A stretch of DNA of 5,344 nt from contig JAKSPV010000094.1 in NCBI GenBank assembly GCA_024404475.1, positions 1-5,344 on the forward strand, written 5' to 3'. Below, piece after piece: positions 1 to 5,327 of this stretch. Source of the stretch: Clostridia bacterium. Lineage in GTDB: Bacteria > Bacillota > Clostridia > Oscillospirales > CAG-272. The notes below the pieces were generated by a model. It had not been told where the DNA came from. It was given only the letters and a program-made list of their open reading frames with translations, and searched no databases. Position 1 is the stretch's first letter, and the number at the start of each line of letters is the position of its first letter. Both the position numbers and the translations under genes were made by a program.

Positions 1-2
1 CC

Positions 3-680
3 ATGGGCAAGAAGAAAAAGACGCTGCTTTACCGGCTGGAATACAAATTCGGCCGCTTTGCGATCCCGAACCTCATGATGCTTATCGTCGGCGGCATGGC
101 GCTCGTCTATATCGCCGATCTCTGCATGGCGTCGATGGATCTCTCCCTTTATTCCTATCTCATGTTCGACCGTGCCGCCGTTCTGCGCGGCGAGGTCTGG
201 CGCGTCTTTACGTTCATTTTCCTGCCGTCGGAAAACGGTATTCTCCTGACGGCTTTGACGCTCTATTTCTATCTGATCCTCGGACGGGCGCTCGAGCAGG
301 AGTGGGGCGCTTTCCGTTTCAATCTGTTCTATCTCTGCGGTGTGATCGGCTCGCTGATCGCCGGGTTCATTTCCGGCTACGCGACGAACGGTTACCTCAA
401 CATGTCGCTGTTCCTCGCGTTCGCGATCCTCTTCCCGGATTATGAGCTGATGATCTTCTTCATCCTGCCGGTCAAGGCGAAGTACCTCGCCATCGTGGAC
501 GCGATCCTGTACGTTCTTGCCTTCCTCTTCGGCGACTGGTCGGCGCGCGCCGCGATCCTCTTCGCGTTCGCCAACCTCGTCTTGTTCTTCTGGCCGGATC
601 TCCGGTGGTACGTGAAGCGCCTGCGCCGCAACGCACAGATCAAGAAAGAGCGCGACGAATCGCGCAGCCGGTACAAATAA
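3..680 (+). CDS. Rhomboid-fold integral membrane protein, probable pseudoprotease
   Basis: A 225-residue membrane protein. It has a basic N-terminus (MGKKKK), about six hydrophobic segments (roughly residues 20-42, 78-95, 104-127, 133-157, 161-177 and 182-199) and a charged Lys/Arg-rich tail (200-225) that is probably cytosolic. Rhomboid hallmarks are the WR pair after the first helix (W66-R67 in GEVWRVFTFIF) and LGRALEQEWG (93-102), matching the family's FGxxLE-type segment. The catalytic GxSG is replaced by NMSL (133-136): Ser135 falls near the nucleophile position but the glycines are gone. There is no histidine anywhere in the protein, so a Ser-His dyad is impossible. It is best read as a non-proteolytic rhomboid or derlin-like protein; its function is unknown. 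The start is the ATG two bases into the window, so its ribosome binding site is not visible and a longer N-terminus cannot be excluded, though the sequence looks like a natural N-terminus. It converges on the citrate synthase gene. Confidence 0.8.
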   Translation: MGKKKKTLLYRLEYKFGRFAIPNLMMLIVGGMALVYIADLCMASMDLSLYSYLMFDRAAVLRGEVWRVFTFIFLPSENGILLTALTLYFYLILGRALEQEWGAFRFNLFYLCGVIGSLIAGFISGYATNGYLNMSLFLAFAILFPDYELMIFFILPVKAKYLAIVDAILYVLAFLFGDWSARAAILFAFANLVLFFWPDLRWYVKRLRRNAQIKKERDESRSRYK

Positions 681-686
681 CGAAAC

Positions 687-719
687 AAGCCAAGCCCCGG
701 GGGCTTGGCTTTTTATTTT
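687..719 (+). terminator. Intrinsic terminator, probably bidirectional
   Basis: An 11-bp perfect stem, AAGCCAAGCCC (687-697) with GGGCTTGGCTT (701-711), has a 3-nt loop and is followed by a T-rich run (TTTATTTT) on the plus strand. It starts 6 nt after the rhomboid-like stop codon. It also lies 20 nt beyond the stop of the convergent minus-strand gene; read on that strand, the hairpin is followed by a poorer tract (GTTTCGTTATTT). It therefore probably ends both transcripts, more efficiently on the plus strand. Confidence 0.85.
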
Positions 720-730
720 GTTTCGTTCGG

Positions 731-2197
731 TCAGTCGTCGTCCCGTGCCGGACGGATCAGCGCGTAGAGTTCGGAATCCACGCGGCGGAACATGGCGAGC
801 AGCTCGCGGCTGCCCATCGAGGTATTGCGCCCCGCGGCGTACTCCGCGTCCACCATTTTCTTGACCGCTTCGACGGCGGGATGATGCTTATCGACCTTTC
901 TGTCCGCGTGGCCGCGGCTGGCCAGCTGGGAGTTGAGCCAGTGCGCGACGCCGGCGAGGCCGGAGGTCGCGTCCACGGCGACGGACGCCGGACGCTTCAG
1001 CAGTTTTTCCGTATCGAAAATGTTGTAGATCTCCTCGTCTTTCAGCAGACCGTCCGCGTGGATGCCCGCGCGCGTCACGTTGAAGTCCGCGCCGACGAAC
1101 GGTGTCCGCGGCGGGATCTGGTAGCCGATCTCTTCCTCGAAGTACCGCGCGATGTCGGTGATCACCGTCGTGTCCATGCCGTCGGTCGTACCGCGCAGGG
1201 AAGCGTATTCCATGACCATCGCCTCGAGCGGGCAGTTGCCGGTGCGTTCGCCGATGCCGAGCAGCGAGCAGTTGACGCCGGAGGCACCGTAGAGCCACGC
1301 CGTCGCGGCGTTCGTCACCGCCTTGTAGAAATCGTTGTGGCCGTGCCACTCGATCTCGGACGCCTGGATGCCGGCGTAGTGGTTGAGACCGTAGATGATG
1401 CCCGGGACGCTTCGCGGCAATGCCACGCCGGGATACGAAACGCCGTAGCCCATCGTGTCGCACGCACGGATTTTGACCGGGATGCCGTAATCCTCGCCGA
1501 GCCGTGCGAGCGCCTCCGCGAACGGAACGACGAAGCCGTAGAAGTCCGCACGGGTGATGTCTTCGAAGTGGCAGCGCGGTTTGATGCCGAGTTCAAGTGC
1601 CTCGCGTACGATGCCGAGGTATTTTTCGAGTGCCGACTGACGCGTCAGCCCCATTTTGTTGTAGATATGGTAGTCGGAGCAGGAAACGAGGATACCCGTT
1701 TCCTTGATGCCGAGCGATTTGACCAGTTCAAAGTCCTTCTGGCTCGCGCGGATCCACGTTGTGATCTCCGGGAACTCATAGCCGAGCTCCTGACACTGGC
1801 GGAGCGCCTCACGGTCCTTTTCGGTGTAGACGAAGAACTCGCTCTGGCGGATGAGCCCCTTCGGGCCGCCGAGCTTGTGCATCATCTTGTAAAGATCGAC
1901 GATCTGCCGCACTGTGAACGGCGAGGTGGACTGCTGTCCGTCGCGGAACGTCGTGTCCGTGATCCAGATATCGGACGGCATCTTTTCCGGCACCTCGCGG
2001 TGGTTGAACGACACCTTCGGCACCTCGTCGTAGGCGAACAACTCGCGGTAGAGGTTCGGATCCTCGCGCTCCTGCAGGGAGTAACGGTACGAAGACTGCT
2101 CGATCAGATTCGTCACGCGGGAATACTCCGTGCGGATGCTGTTCTGCACATAGTTGTCCACGGATACGGATTTTGCTTTTTTGATCGGTTCACTCAT
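731..2197 (-). CDS. Probable Re-citrate synthase (DRE-TIM metallolyase family)
   Basis: A 488-residue cytosolic enzyme of the isopropylmalate/homocitrate synthase superfamily. Visible motifs are DTTFRDGQQ (81-89, with the family's Arg-Asp pair at R85-D86), RCHFEDITRAD (208-218), the metal-binding HGHND (285-289), GIGERTGNCPLEAMV (314-328) and RAGIHADGLLKDEEIYNIF (376-394). The FRDGQQ variant, the HFEDITRADFYGFVVPF and RACDTMGYGVSYPG segments and the overall length agree with my recollection of the Clostridium kluyveri-type Re-citrate synthase. That enzyme condenses acetyl-CoA and oxaloacetate to citrate in anaerobes lacking the ordinary Si-type enzyme, feeding 2-oxoglutarate and glutamate. 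There is no room for the C-terminal leucine-binding regulatory domain of LeuA. The start is MSEP at 2197, 7 nt from an AGGAGG; an adjacent in-frame ATG at 2200 is only 4 nt away. Homocitrate synthase is the main alternative. It is a monocistronic unit on the minus strand. Confidence 0.8.
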   Translation of the reverse strand: MSEPIKKAKSVSVDNYVQNSIRTEYSRVTNLIEQSSYRYSLQEREDPNLYRELFAYDEVPKVSFNHREVPEKMPSDIWITDTTFRDGQQSTSPFTVRQIVDLYKMMHKLGGPKGLIRQSEFFVYTEKDREALRQCQELGYEFPEITTWIRASQKDFELVKSLGIKETGILVSCSDYHIYNKMGLTRQSALEKYLGIVREALELGIKPRCHFEDITRADFYGFVVPFAEALARLGEDYGIPVKIRACDTMGYGVSYPGVALPRSVPGIIYGLNHYAGIQASEIEWHGHNDFYKAVTNAATAWLYGASGVNCSLLGIGERTGNCPLEAMVMEYASLRGTTDGMDTTVITDIARYFEEEIGYQIPPRTPFVGADFNVTRAGIHADGLLKDEEIYNIFDTEKLLKRPASVAVDATSGLAGVAHWLNSQLASRGHADRKVDKHHPAVEAVKKMVDAEYAAGRNTSMGSRELLAMFRRVDSELYALIRPARDDD

Positions 2198-2204
2198 CAT
2201 GATA

Positions 2205-2210
2205 CCTCCT
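2205..2210 (-). promoter_or_regulatory. Ribosome binding site of the citrate synthase gene
   Basis: A perfect AGGAGG on the minus strand. It lies 4 nt before the first of two consecutive ATG codons (2200) and 7 nt before the second (2197). The spacing favours the second. It also rules out the long upstream in-frame extension as the true N-terminus. Confidence 0.9.
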
Positions 2211-2230
2211 GTACCGGCGCGCCGCGATAT

Positions 2231-2266
2231 GGCGATTGAATATGAAATATTATACAGACAATCGCC
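2231..2266. promoter_or_regulatory. Inverted repeat spanning the -10 box (candidate operator)
   Basis: GGCGATTG (2231-2238) and CAATCGCC (2259-2266) are perfect 8-bp inverted arms separated by 20 bp. One arm lies just past the likely transcription start and the other lies in the spacer between -35 and -10, so a dimeric regulator bound here would block RNA polymerase. No regulator gene is in the window, so the binding protein is unknown. Confidence 0.5.
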
Positions 2267-2277
2267 CGCTTTGTCAA
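2249..2277 (-). promoter_or_regulatory. Consensus sigma-A promoter of the citrate synthase gene
   Basis: On the minus strand, TTGACA (2272-2277) and TATAAT (2249-2254) are separated by exactly 17 bp, matching the housekeeping consensus at all twelve positions. The expected transcription start is around 2242, giving a leader of about 45 nt. A promoter this strong often needs a repressor, and the inverted repeat around its -10 box is a candidate operator. Confidence 0.9.
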
Positions 2278-2319
2278 GCGCCGCGGCAGGAAAAAACGGA
2301 CGACATCGTGCCGAAGCCC

Positions 2320-2348
2320 TTGCATTTTCCGGACAGCTGTGATACAAT
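2320..2348 (+). promoter_or_regulatory. Promoter of the SGNH lipoprotein gene (extended -10)
   Basis: TTGCAT (2320-2325) and TACAAT (2343-2348) are spaced 17 bp apart, with a TG dinucleotide (2340-2341) one base before the -10 box. The transcription start would be near 2355, giving a leader of about 36 nt. It is divergent from the citrate synthase promoter, with about 42 bp between the two -35 boxes. It probably drives both SGNH genes. Confidence 0.75.
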
Positions 2349-2378
2349 ATGCCGAAGACTATCCGATACGGAAACAAA

Positions 2379-2384
2379 AAGGAG
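2379..2384 (+). promoter_or_regulatory. Ribosome binding site of the SGNH lipoprotein gene
   Basis: AAGGAG lies 6 nt before the ATG at 2391. This decides the start against an in-frame ATG at 2349, which overlaps the -10 box and would put a charged stretch in front of the signal peptide. Confidence 0.85.
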
Positions 2385-2390
2385 AAACCC

Positions 2391-3479
2391 ATGCAGAAAA
2401 AATTTCGCGCGGCAGCGCTTGCGCTTGCTCTTTTGATGCTTGCCCTCTCAGCCGTCGCCTGCCAGCCGGCAGGTCCGGAAGTGGGCACCGAAACGACGGC
2501 CCCCGTCACGGAGCCCCGGCCCGAGCCGACGCTCGTGACCGACAAAGCGACTTACACCGTCGGTGAGACGATCACCGTTACCTTCACCGGCGCTGACGAG
2601 CAGGGCAGCATTACGCTTATGCCCGTCGATGCGACGGTCACGCTTGAAGATCCCGCACACGCCGACGCTGCCGGTGACGGCACCGCGACGCTCCCGACGA
2701 GCGGCTACGTGCCCGGCGAATACGAAGTCCTTTTCTGTACCGACATTGCCAAAGATACCGCGAAGCTCCTCCGCTGCAAAGTCACGCTCGTTGCGCCCGT
2801 TCTTCGGAAGATCGCCTGCCTCGGCGACAGCCTCACCAACCTCGGCGAGGGCGAGAAGACCTACGTTGACTACCTCGGCAGCGAGACGTTCCCGCTCGAC
2901 GCGCAGAACGTCGGCCTCAGCGGCTCCGCCCTCGGCATCCCGGCGAAAGACGGCGCCAACCCGGCTCTTTCGCAGCGCTATACGAAGATCCGGGATGATT
3001 CCGACATCATTCTGATCTTCGGCGGCTCGAACGACTACGGCCACACCGATTTCCCCGTCACCCTCGGCGATCCCGCCGCGATGGATGACACCGACCGCGC
3101 GACCTTCTCGGGTGCGCTCCGCTTCCTCATCACGACGCTCCGCGAGGAGCATCCGGACGCCCTCATCATCTACGTCACGCCGCCGCACCGCAACGACGCC
3201 GTCTGGTACAAGACGATCGGTCTTGACCGCGAAGCGACCGGCATCAACGAATTCGGCTTCACGCTGGAAGATTACCGCAACGCGGGCATCGCCATCTGCG
3301 AGGCGATGAACTGCCCGTACATTGACCTCTACACCGTGCCGGAGCTCAACCCGCTCGACGAGGAGCTTCTGAAAGCGTACTACCGCGACGGTCTGCACCT
3401 GAACAAGACCGGCTTTGAATTCCTTGCCGGTATCATCACGACGAACGTCGAGCGCATCTGGAACGACGTCAAAGGCTGA
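2391..3479 (+). CDS. SGNH/GDSL-family hydrolase lipoprotein
   Basis: A 362-residue predicted surface lipoprotein. MQKK is followed by a hydrophobic core and the lipobox-like AVAC, with Cys24 as the expected lipidation site. The -3 residue is Ala rather than the usual Leu, so the box is somewhat weak. A Thr/Pro-rich linker follows (about 27-47). Next is a small beta-rich, possibly Ig-like domain (about 50-135, with YTVGETITVTF and PGEYEVLF). The C-terminal SGNH hydrolase domain (139-362) has block I GDSLT with nucleophile Ser147, block II Gly175 in NVGLSG, block III GGSND with Asn214, and block V DGLH with Asp333 and His336. All four catalytic blocks are present, so it should be an active esterase or deacylase outside the membrane. 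The substrate is unknown; carbohydrate O-acetyl groups or lipids are possible. Its domain is nearly repeated by the next gene, 39 nt downstream. Confidence 0.88.
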   Translation: MQKKFRAAALALALLMLALSAVACQPAGPEVGTETTAPVTEPRPEPTLVTDKATYTVGETITVTFTGADEQGSITLMPVDATVTLEDPAHADAAGDGTATLPTSGYVPGEYEVLFCTDIAKDTAKLLRCKVTLVAPVLRKIACLGDSLTNLGEGEKTYVDYLGSETFPLDAQNVGLSGSALGIPAKDGANPALSQRYTKIRDDSDIILIFGGSNDYGHTDFPVTLGDPAAMDDTDRATFSGALRFLITTLREEHPDALIIYVTPPHRNDAVWYKTIGLDREATGINEFGFTLEDYRNAGIAICEAMNCPYIDLYTVPELNPLDEELLKAYYRDGLHLNKTGFEFLAGIITTNVERIWNDVKG

Positions 3480-3503
3480 CGCCGCGTCGTATCTCACACG
3501 GCA

Positions 3504-3510
3504 AAGGAGA
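3504..3510 (+). promoter_or_regulatory. Ribosome binding site of the cytosolic SGNH gene
   Basis: AAGGAGA lies 8 nt before the ATG at 3519. The 39-nt gap after the previous stop holds this site and no recognisable promoter or terminator, so the two SGNH genes are probably co-transcribed. Confidence 0.8.
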
Positions 3511-3518
3511 TCATTTCC

Positions 3519-4190
3519 ATGAAAATTGCCTGCCTCGGTGACAGCATCACCAACCTCGGTGAAGGGATCAACACCTACGTCAACTTCCTCGGCAGCGAGA
3601 CGTTCCCGCTCGTCGGGCAGAACGTCGGTCTCAGCGGCTCCGCACTCGGCGTGCCCGGCAAACCGGGTGCCAACCCGGCTCTTTCGGAACGGTACGTGCA
3701 GATCGAGGGGGACGCCGACATCATTCTCGTTTTCGGCGGCTCGAACGACTACGGCCACACCGATTTCCCCGTCGATCTCGGCGATCCCGCCGGGGTTGAC
3801 ACCGACCGCCTCACTTTCTGCGGGGCGCTCCGCTACCTCATCAAGACGCTCCGCGAGGACTACCCGAACGCGCTCGTTATCTACGCGACGCCGATGATCC
3901 GCAACGACGCCGTCTGGTACAAGTCGATCTCGCTTGACCGCGAGGTGAAAGAGAAGAACGCCTTCGGCCACTCGCTCTGCGACTACCGCGAAGCGGGCAA
4001 GGCCGTCTGCCGTGCGATGAACTGCCCGTACCTCGATACCTACACCGTGCCGGAACTCAATCCGCTCGACGAAGCAAACCTCGCTGCGCGCTTCCGCGAC
4101 GGCGTTCACCTGAACGACGCCGGCGCCGCATTCCTTGCCTCCTGGTTCACCTCGAACATCGAACGCATCTGGAACGAGACCAGAGGCTGA
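3519..4190 (+). CDS. SGNH/GDSL-family hydrolase, cytosolic paralogue
   Basis: A 223-residue single-domain hydrolase with no signal peptide; the catalytic domain begins at residue 2. The SGNH blocks are complete: GDSIT with Ser9, NVGLSG with Gly37, GGSND with Asn76, and DGVH with Asp194 and His197. It aligns end to end with residues 140-362 of the preceding lipoprotein, with a single one-codon gap and about 157 of 222 identical positions by hand count (roughly 71%). It therefore arose by tandem duplication and either lost, or never had, the export and N-terminal domains. It should be an esterase or deacylase acting inside the cell on a substrate like that of its exported partner. The exact substrate cannot be read from the sequence. 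It lies 39 nt after the lipoprotein gene, probably in the same operon, and 72 nt before metA. Confidence 0.88.
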   Translation: MKIACLGDSITNLGEGINTYVNFLGSETFPLVGQNVGLSGSALGVPGKPGANPALSERYVQIEGDADIILVFGGSNDYGHTDFPVDLGDPAGVDTDRLTFCGALRYLIKTLREDYPNALVIYATPMIRNDAVWYKSISLDREVKEKNAFGHSLCDYREAGKAVCRAMNCPYLDTYTVPELNPLDEANLAARFRDGVHLNDAGAAFLASWFTSNIERIWNETRG

Positions 4191-4208
4191 TCCCAAGCGA
4201 TATTTCCA

Positions 4209-4240
4209 CCGGGGATGATTCCGTCATCCCCGGCGATTTT
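4209..4240 (+). terminator. Hairpin between the SGNH gene and metA: terminator or attenuator
   Basis: A 10-bp perfect stem, CCGGGGATGA (4209-4218) with TCATCCCCGG (4224-4233), has a 5-nt loop and is followed by CGATTTTC. The stem is strong but the T run is short, so it may be a leaky terminator that lets some transcription into metA. No promoter fits between the hairpin and the metA ribosome binding site. metA expression therefore probably depends on read-through or on a start upstream of the hairpin. Confidence 0.55.
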
Positions 4241-4249
4241 CACAACGAC

Positions 4250-4255
4250 AGAGGT
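4250..4255 (+). promoter_or_regulatory. Ribosome binding site of metA
   Basis: AGAGGT lies 7 nt before the ATG at 4263. It supports this start over the in-frame ATG at 4215, which sits inside the hairpin stem without a ribosome binding site. The 4263 start also puts the catalytic residues at the family's standard numbers. Confidence 0.8.
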
Positions 4256-4262
4256 CACCGAA

Positions 4263-5180
4263 ATGCCGATCAAAATTCCTTCTTCTCTCCCTGCCAAGGA
4301 AGTCTTGACCGCGGAGAACATTTTCGTCATGGACGAGCACCGCGCCGAGGTGCAGGACATCCGTCCGCTCCGCATCGCGATCCTCAACTTGATGCCGACC
4401 AAGATCACGACCGAGATCCAGCTGACGCGCCTGCTTTCCAACACGCCTCTGCAGGTCGATCTGACGCTGCTCCGGACGATCTCGCACGAGTCGGCAAACA
4501 CGCCGCCCGAACACCTCCGGACTTTTTACCGCTGCTTTGACGATGTGAAGAACGAGAAATTCGACGGCATGATCATCACCGGCGCGCCGGTCGAAAACCT
4601 CGATTTCAAAGACGTCGATTACTGGGACGAGCTCTGCCGGATCATGGACTTCACGAAGACGAACGTCTTTTCGACGCTCCACATCTGCTGGGCGGCACAG
4701 GCCGGACTGTACTACCACTACGGCGTGCCGAAATACGCGCTGCCGGAGAAGATGTTCGGCGTCTTCGAGCACCGCCGGCTCGTTTCCAAGCACCCGCTCG
4801 TGCGCGGCTTCGACGAGACGTTCAAGGCGCCGCACTCGCGGCACACCGAAGTCCGCGCGGACGACATCCTCGCGACGGGCAAACTCGACATCCTCGCCGA
4901 ATCCGATGAGGCGGGCGTCTACCTCGTCGCCTCGAAGGACAACCGAATGTTTTTTGTGACGGGGCACTCGGAATACGACTCCGACACGCTCGCGAAGGAA
5001 TATTTCCGCGACGTGGACCGCGGATTGCCGATCGCTCTGCCGAAGCATTATTTCCCGAACGACGACCCGACTGAGCAGCCGCACAACATCTGGCGCGGCC
5101 ACGCGCATCTGCTCTTTTCGAACTGGCTCAACCACTTCGTCTATCAGATGACGCCGTACGATCTCGAAACACTCAAATAA
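4263..5180 (+). CDS. metA: Homoserine O-acetyltransferase (MetA family, acetyl-CoA type)
   Basis: A 305-residue cytosolic enzyme that acylates the hydroxyl of L-homoserine, the first committed step of methionine synthesis. It shows the whole MetA fold: MPIKIPSSLPA at the N-terminus, then RPLRIAILNLMPTKITTE, FDGMIITGAPVE, LHICWAAQAGLYYHYGVPKY, MFGVFEH and FVTGHSEYD. The catalytic Cys142, His235 and Glu237 fall exactly at the numbers used for the family. Position 111 is Glu (GAPVEN). Structural work on the Bacillus cereus enzyme linked Glu111 to acetyl-CoA use and Gly111 to succinyl-CoA use, so this is predicted to be the acetyltransferase, sometimes named metAA, although automated annotation often calls such proteins succinyltransferase. 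Length is typical for the family. It lies 72 nt after the cytosolic SGNH gene with a hairpin between, and it is closed by a strong terminator. No SAM riboswitch or T-box fits upstream. Confidence 0.95.
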   Translation: MPIKIPSSLPAKEVLTAENIFVMDEHRAEVQDIRPLRIAILNLMPTKITTEIQLTRLLSNTPLQVDLTLLRTISHESANTPPEHLRTFYRCFDDVKNEKFDGMIITGAPVENLDFKDVDYWDELCRIMDFTKTNVFSTLHICWAAQAGLYYHYGVPKYALPEKMFGVFEHRRLVSKHPLVRGFDETFKAPHSRHTEVRADDILATGKLDILAESDEAGVYLVASKDNRMFFVTGHSEYDSDTLAKEYFRDVDRGLPIALPKHYFPNDDPTEQPHNIWRGHAHLLFSNWLNHFVYQMTPYDLETLK

Positions 5181-5185
5181 AAGCG

Positions 5186-5211
5186 AAAGCCGCGCGCCGC
5201 GCGGCTTTTTT
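5186..5211 (+). terminator. Intrinsic terminator of metA
   Basis: A stem of at least 10 bp, AAAGCCGCGC (5186-5195) with GCGCGGCTTT (5199-5208), has a 3-nt loop and runs into six T residues (5206-5211). It begins 5 nt after the metA stop codon and is a textbook Rho-independent terminator. Confidence 0.92.
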
Positions 5212-5298
5212 GCTGCCCGGCGCATTCTGCAAATGCACAAAAAAACCTTGTCGGTTTTGGTAAGATTGACGATTTTCAGACGCCCCGCAGGGAACAAC

Positions 5299-5327
5299 TT
5301 GTATTTCGCGCACTGCCGTGATAAAAT
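5299..5327 (+). promoter_or_regulatory. Promoter leading out of the window (extended -10)
   Basis: TTGTAT (5299-5304) and TAAAAT (5322-5327) are spaced 17 bp apart, with TG (5319-5320) one base before the -10 box. The architecture is the same as the SGNH lipoprotein promoter. It implies a new transcript starting near 5334 whose gene lies beyond the window. The preceding stretch (5212-5298) holds no gene that I can support, only a small AAAACC/GGTTTT inverted repeat (5242-5258). Confidence 0.6.

Larger units (their letters stand above)
2808..4190 (+). repeat. Tandem duplication of the SGNH hydrolase coding unit
   Basis: Copy 1 (2808-3479) and copy 2 (3522-4190) encode the same domain at an offset of 714 bp, becoming 711 bp after a one-codon deletion in copy 2. 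Both end in a Gly codon followed by TGA. The DNA is also similar in blocks; the longest exact match I found is 42 bp (3018-3059 and 3732-3773), covering the GGSND block. Confidence 0.85.

Noticed and set aside
605..2239. A long plus-strand open frame (544 codons) opposite the citrate synthase gene
   Set aside because: Its product is Arg/Val/Asp-rich with no recognisable domain and lies antisense to a clear enzyme; long antisense frames are common in GC-rich genes with strong codon bias.
2349..2390. An earlier ATG for the SGNH lipoprotein
   Set aside because: It overlaps the -10 box, has no ribosome binding site and would place charged residues before a normal signal peptide.
2198..2545. An N-terminal extension of the citrate synthase frame to 2545
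   Set aside because: It would translate the gene's own promoter and overlap the lipoprotein gene; a perfect AGGAGG marks the start at 2197 or 2200.
2448..4196. A long minus-strand open frame (582 codons) opposite both SGNH genes
   Set aside because: It mirrors both SGNH copies, including their duplication, as an antisense shadow, and has no ribosome binding site or known motif.
3480..4210. Extension of the SGNH duplication past the stop codons (weak likeness of the bases after 3479 and after 4190)
   Set aside because: Only short scattered matches are seen; this is not distinguishable from chance by eye.
4215..4262. An earlier ATG for metA
   Set aside because: It lies in the hairpin stem, lacks a ribosome binding site and would shift the catalytic residues from their family positions.
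4191..4262. A SAM riboswitch or T-box upstream of metA
   Set aside because: The 72-nt gap is too short and shows no T-box sequence or multi-helix SAM-binding layout, only one simple hairpin.
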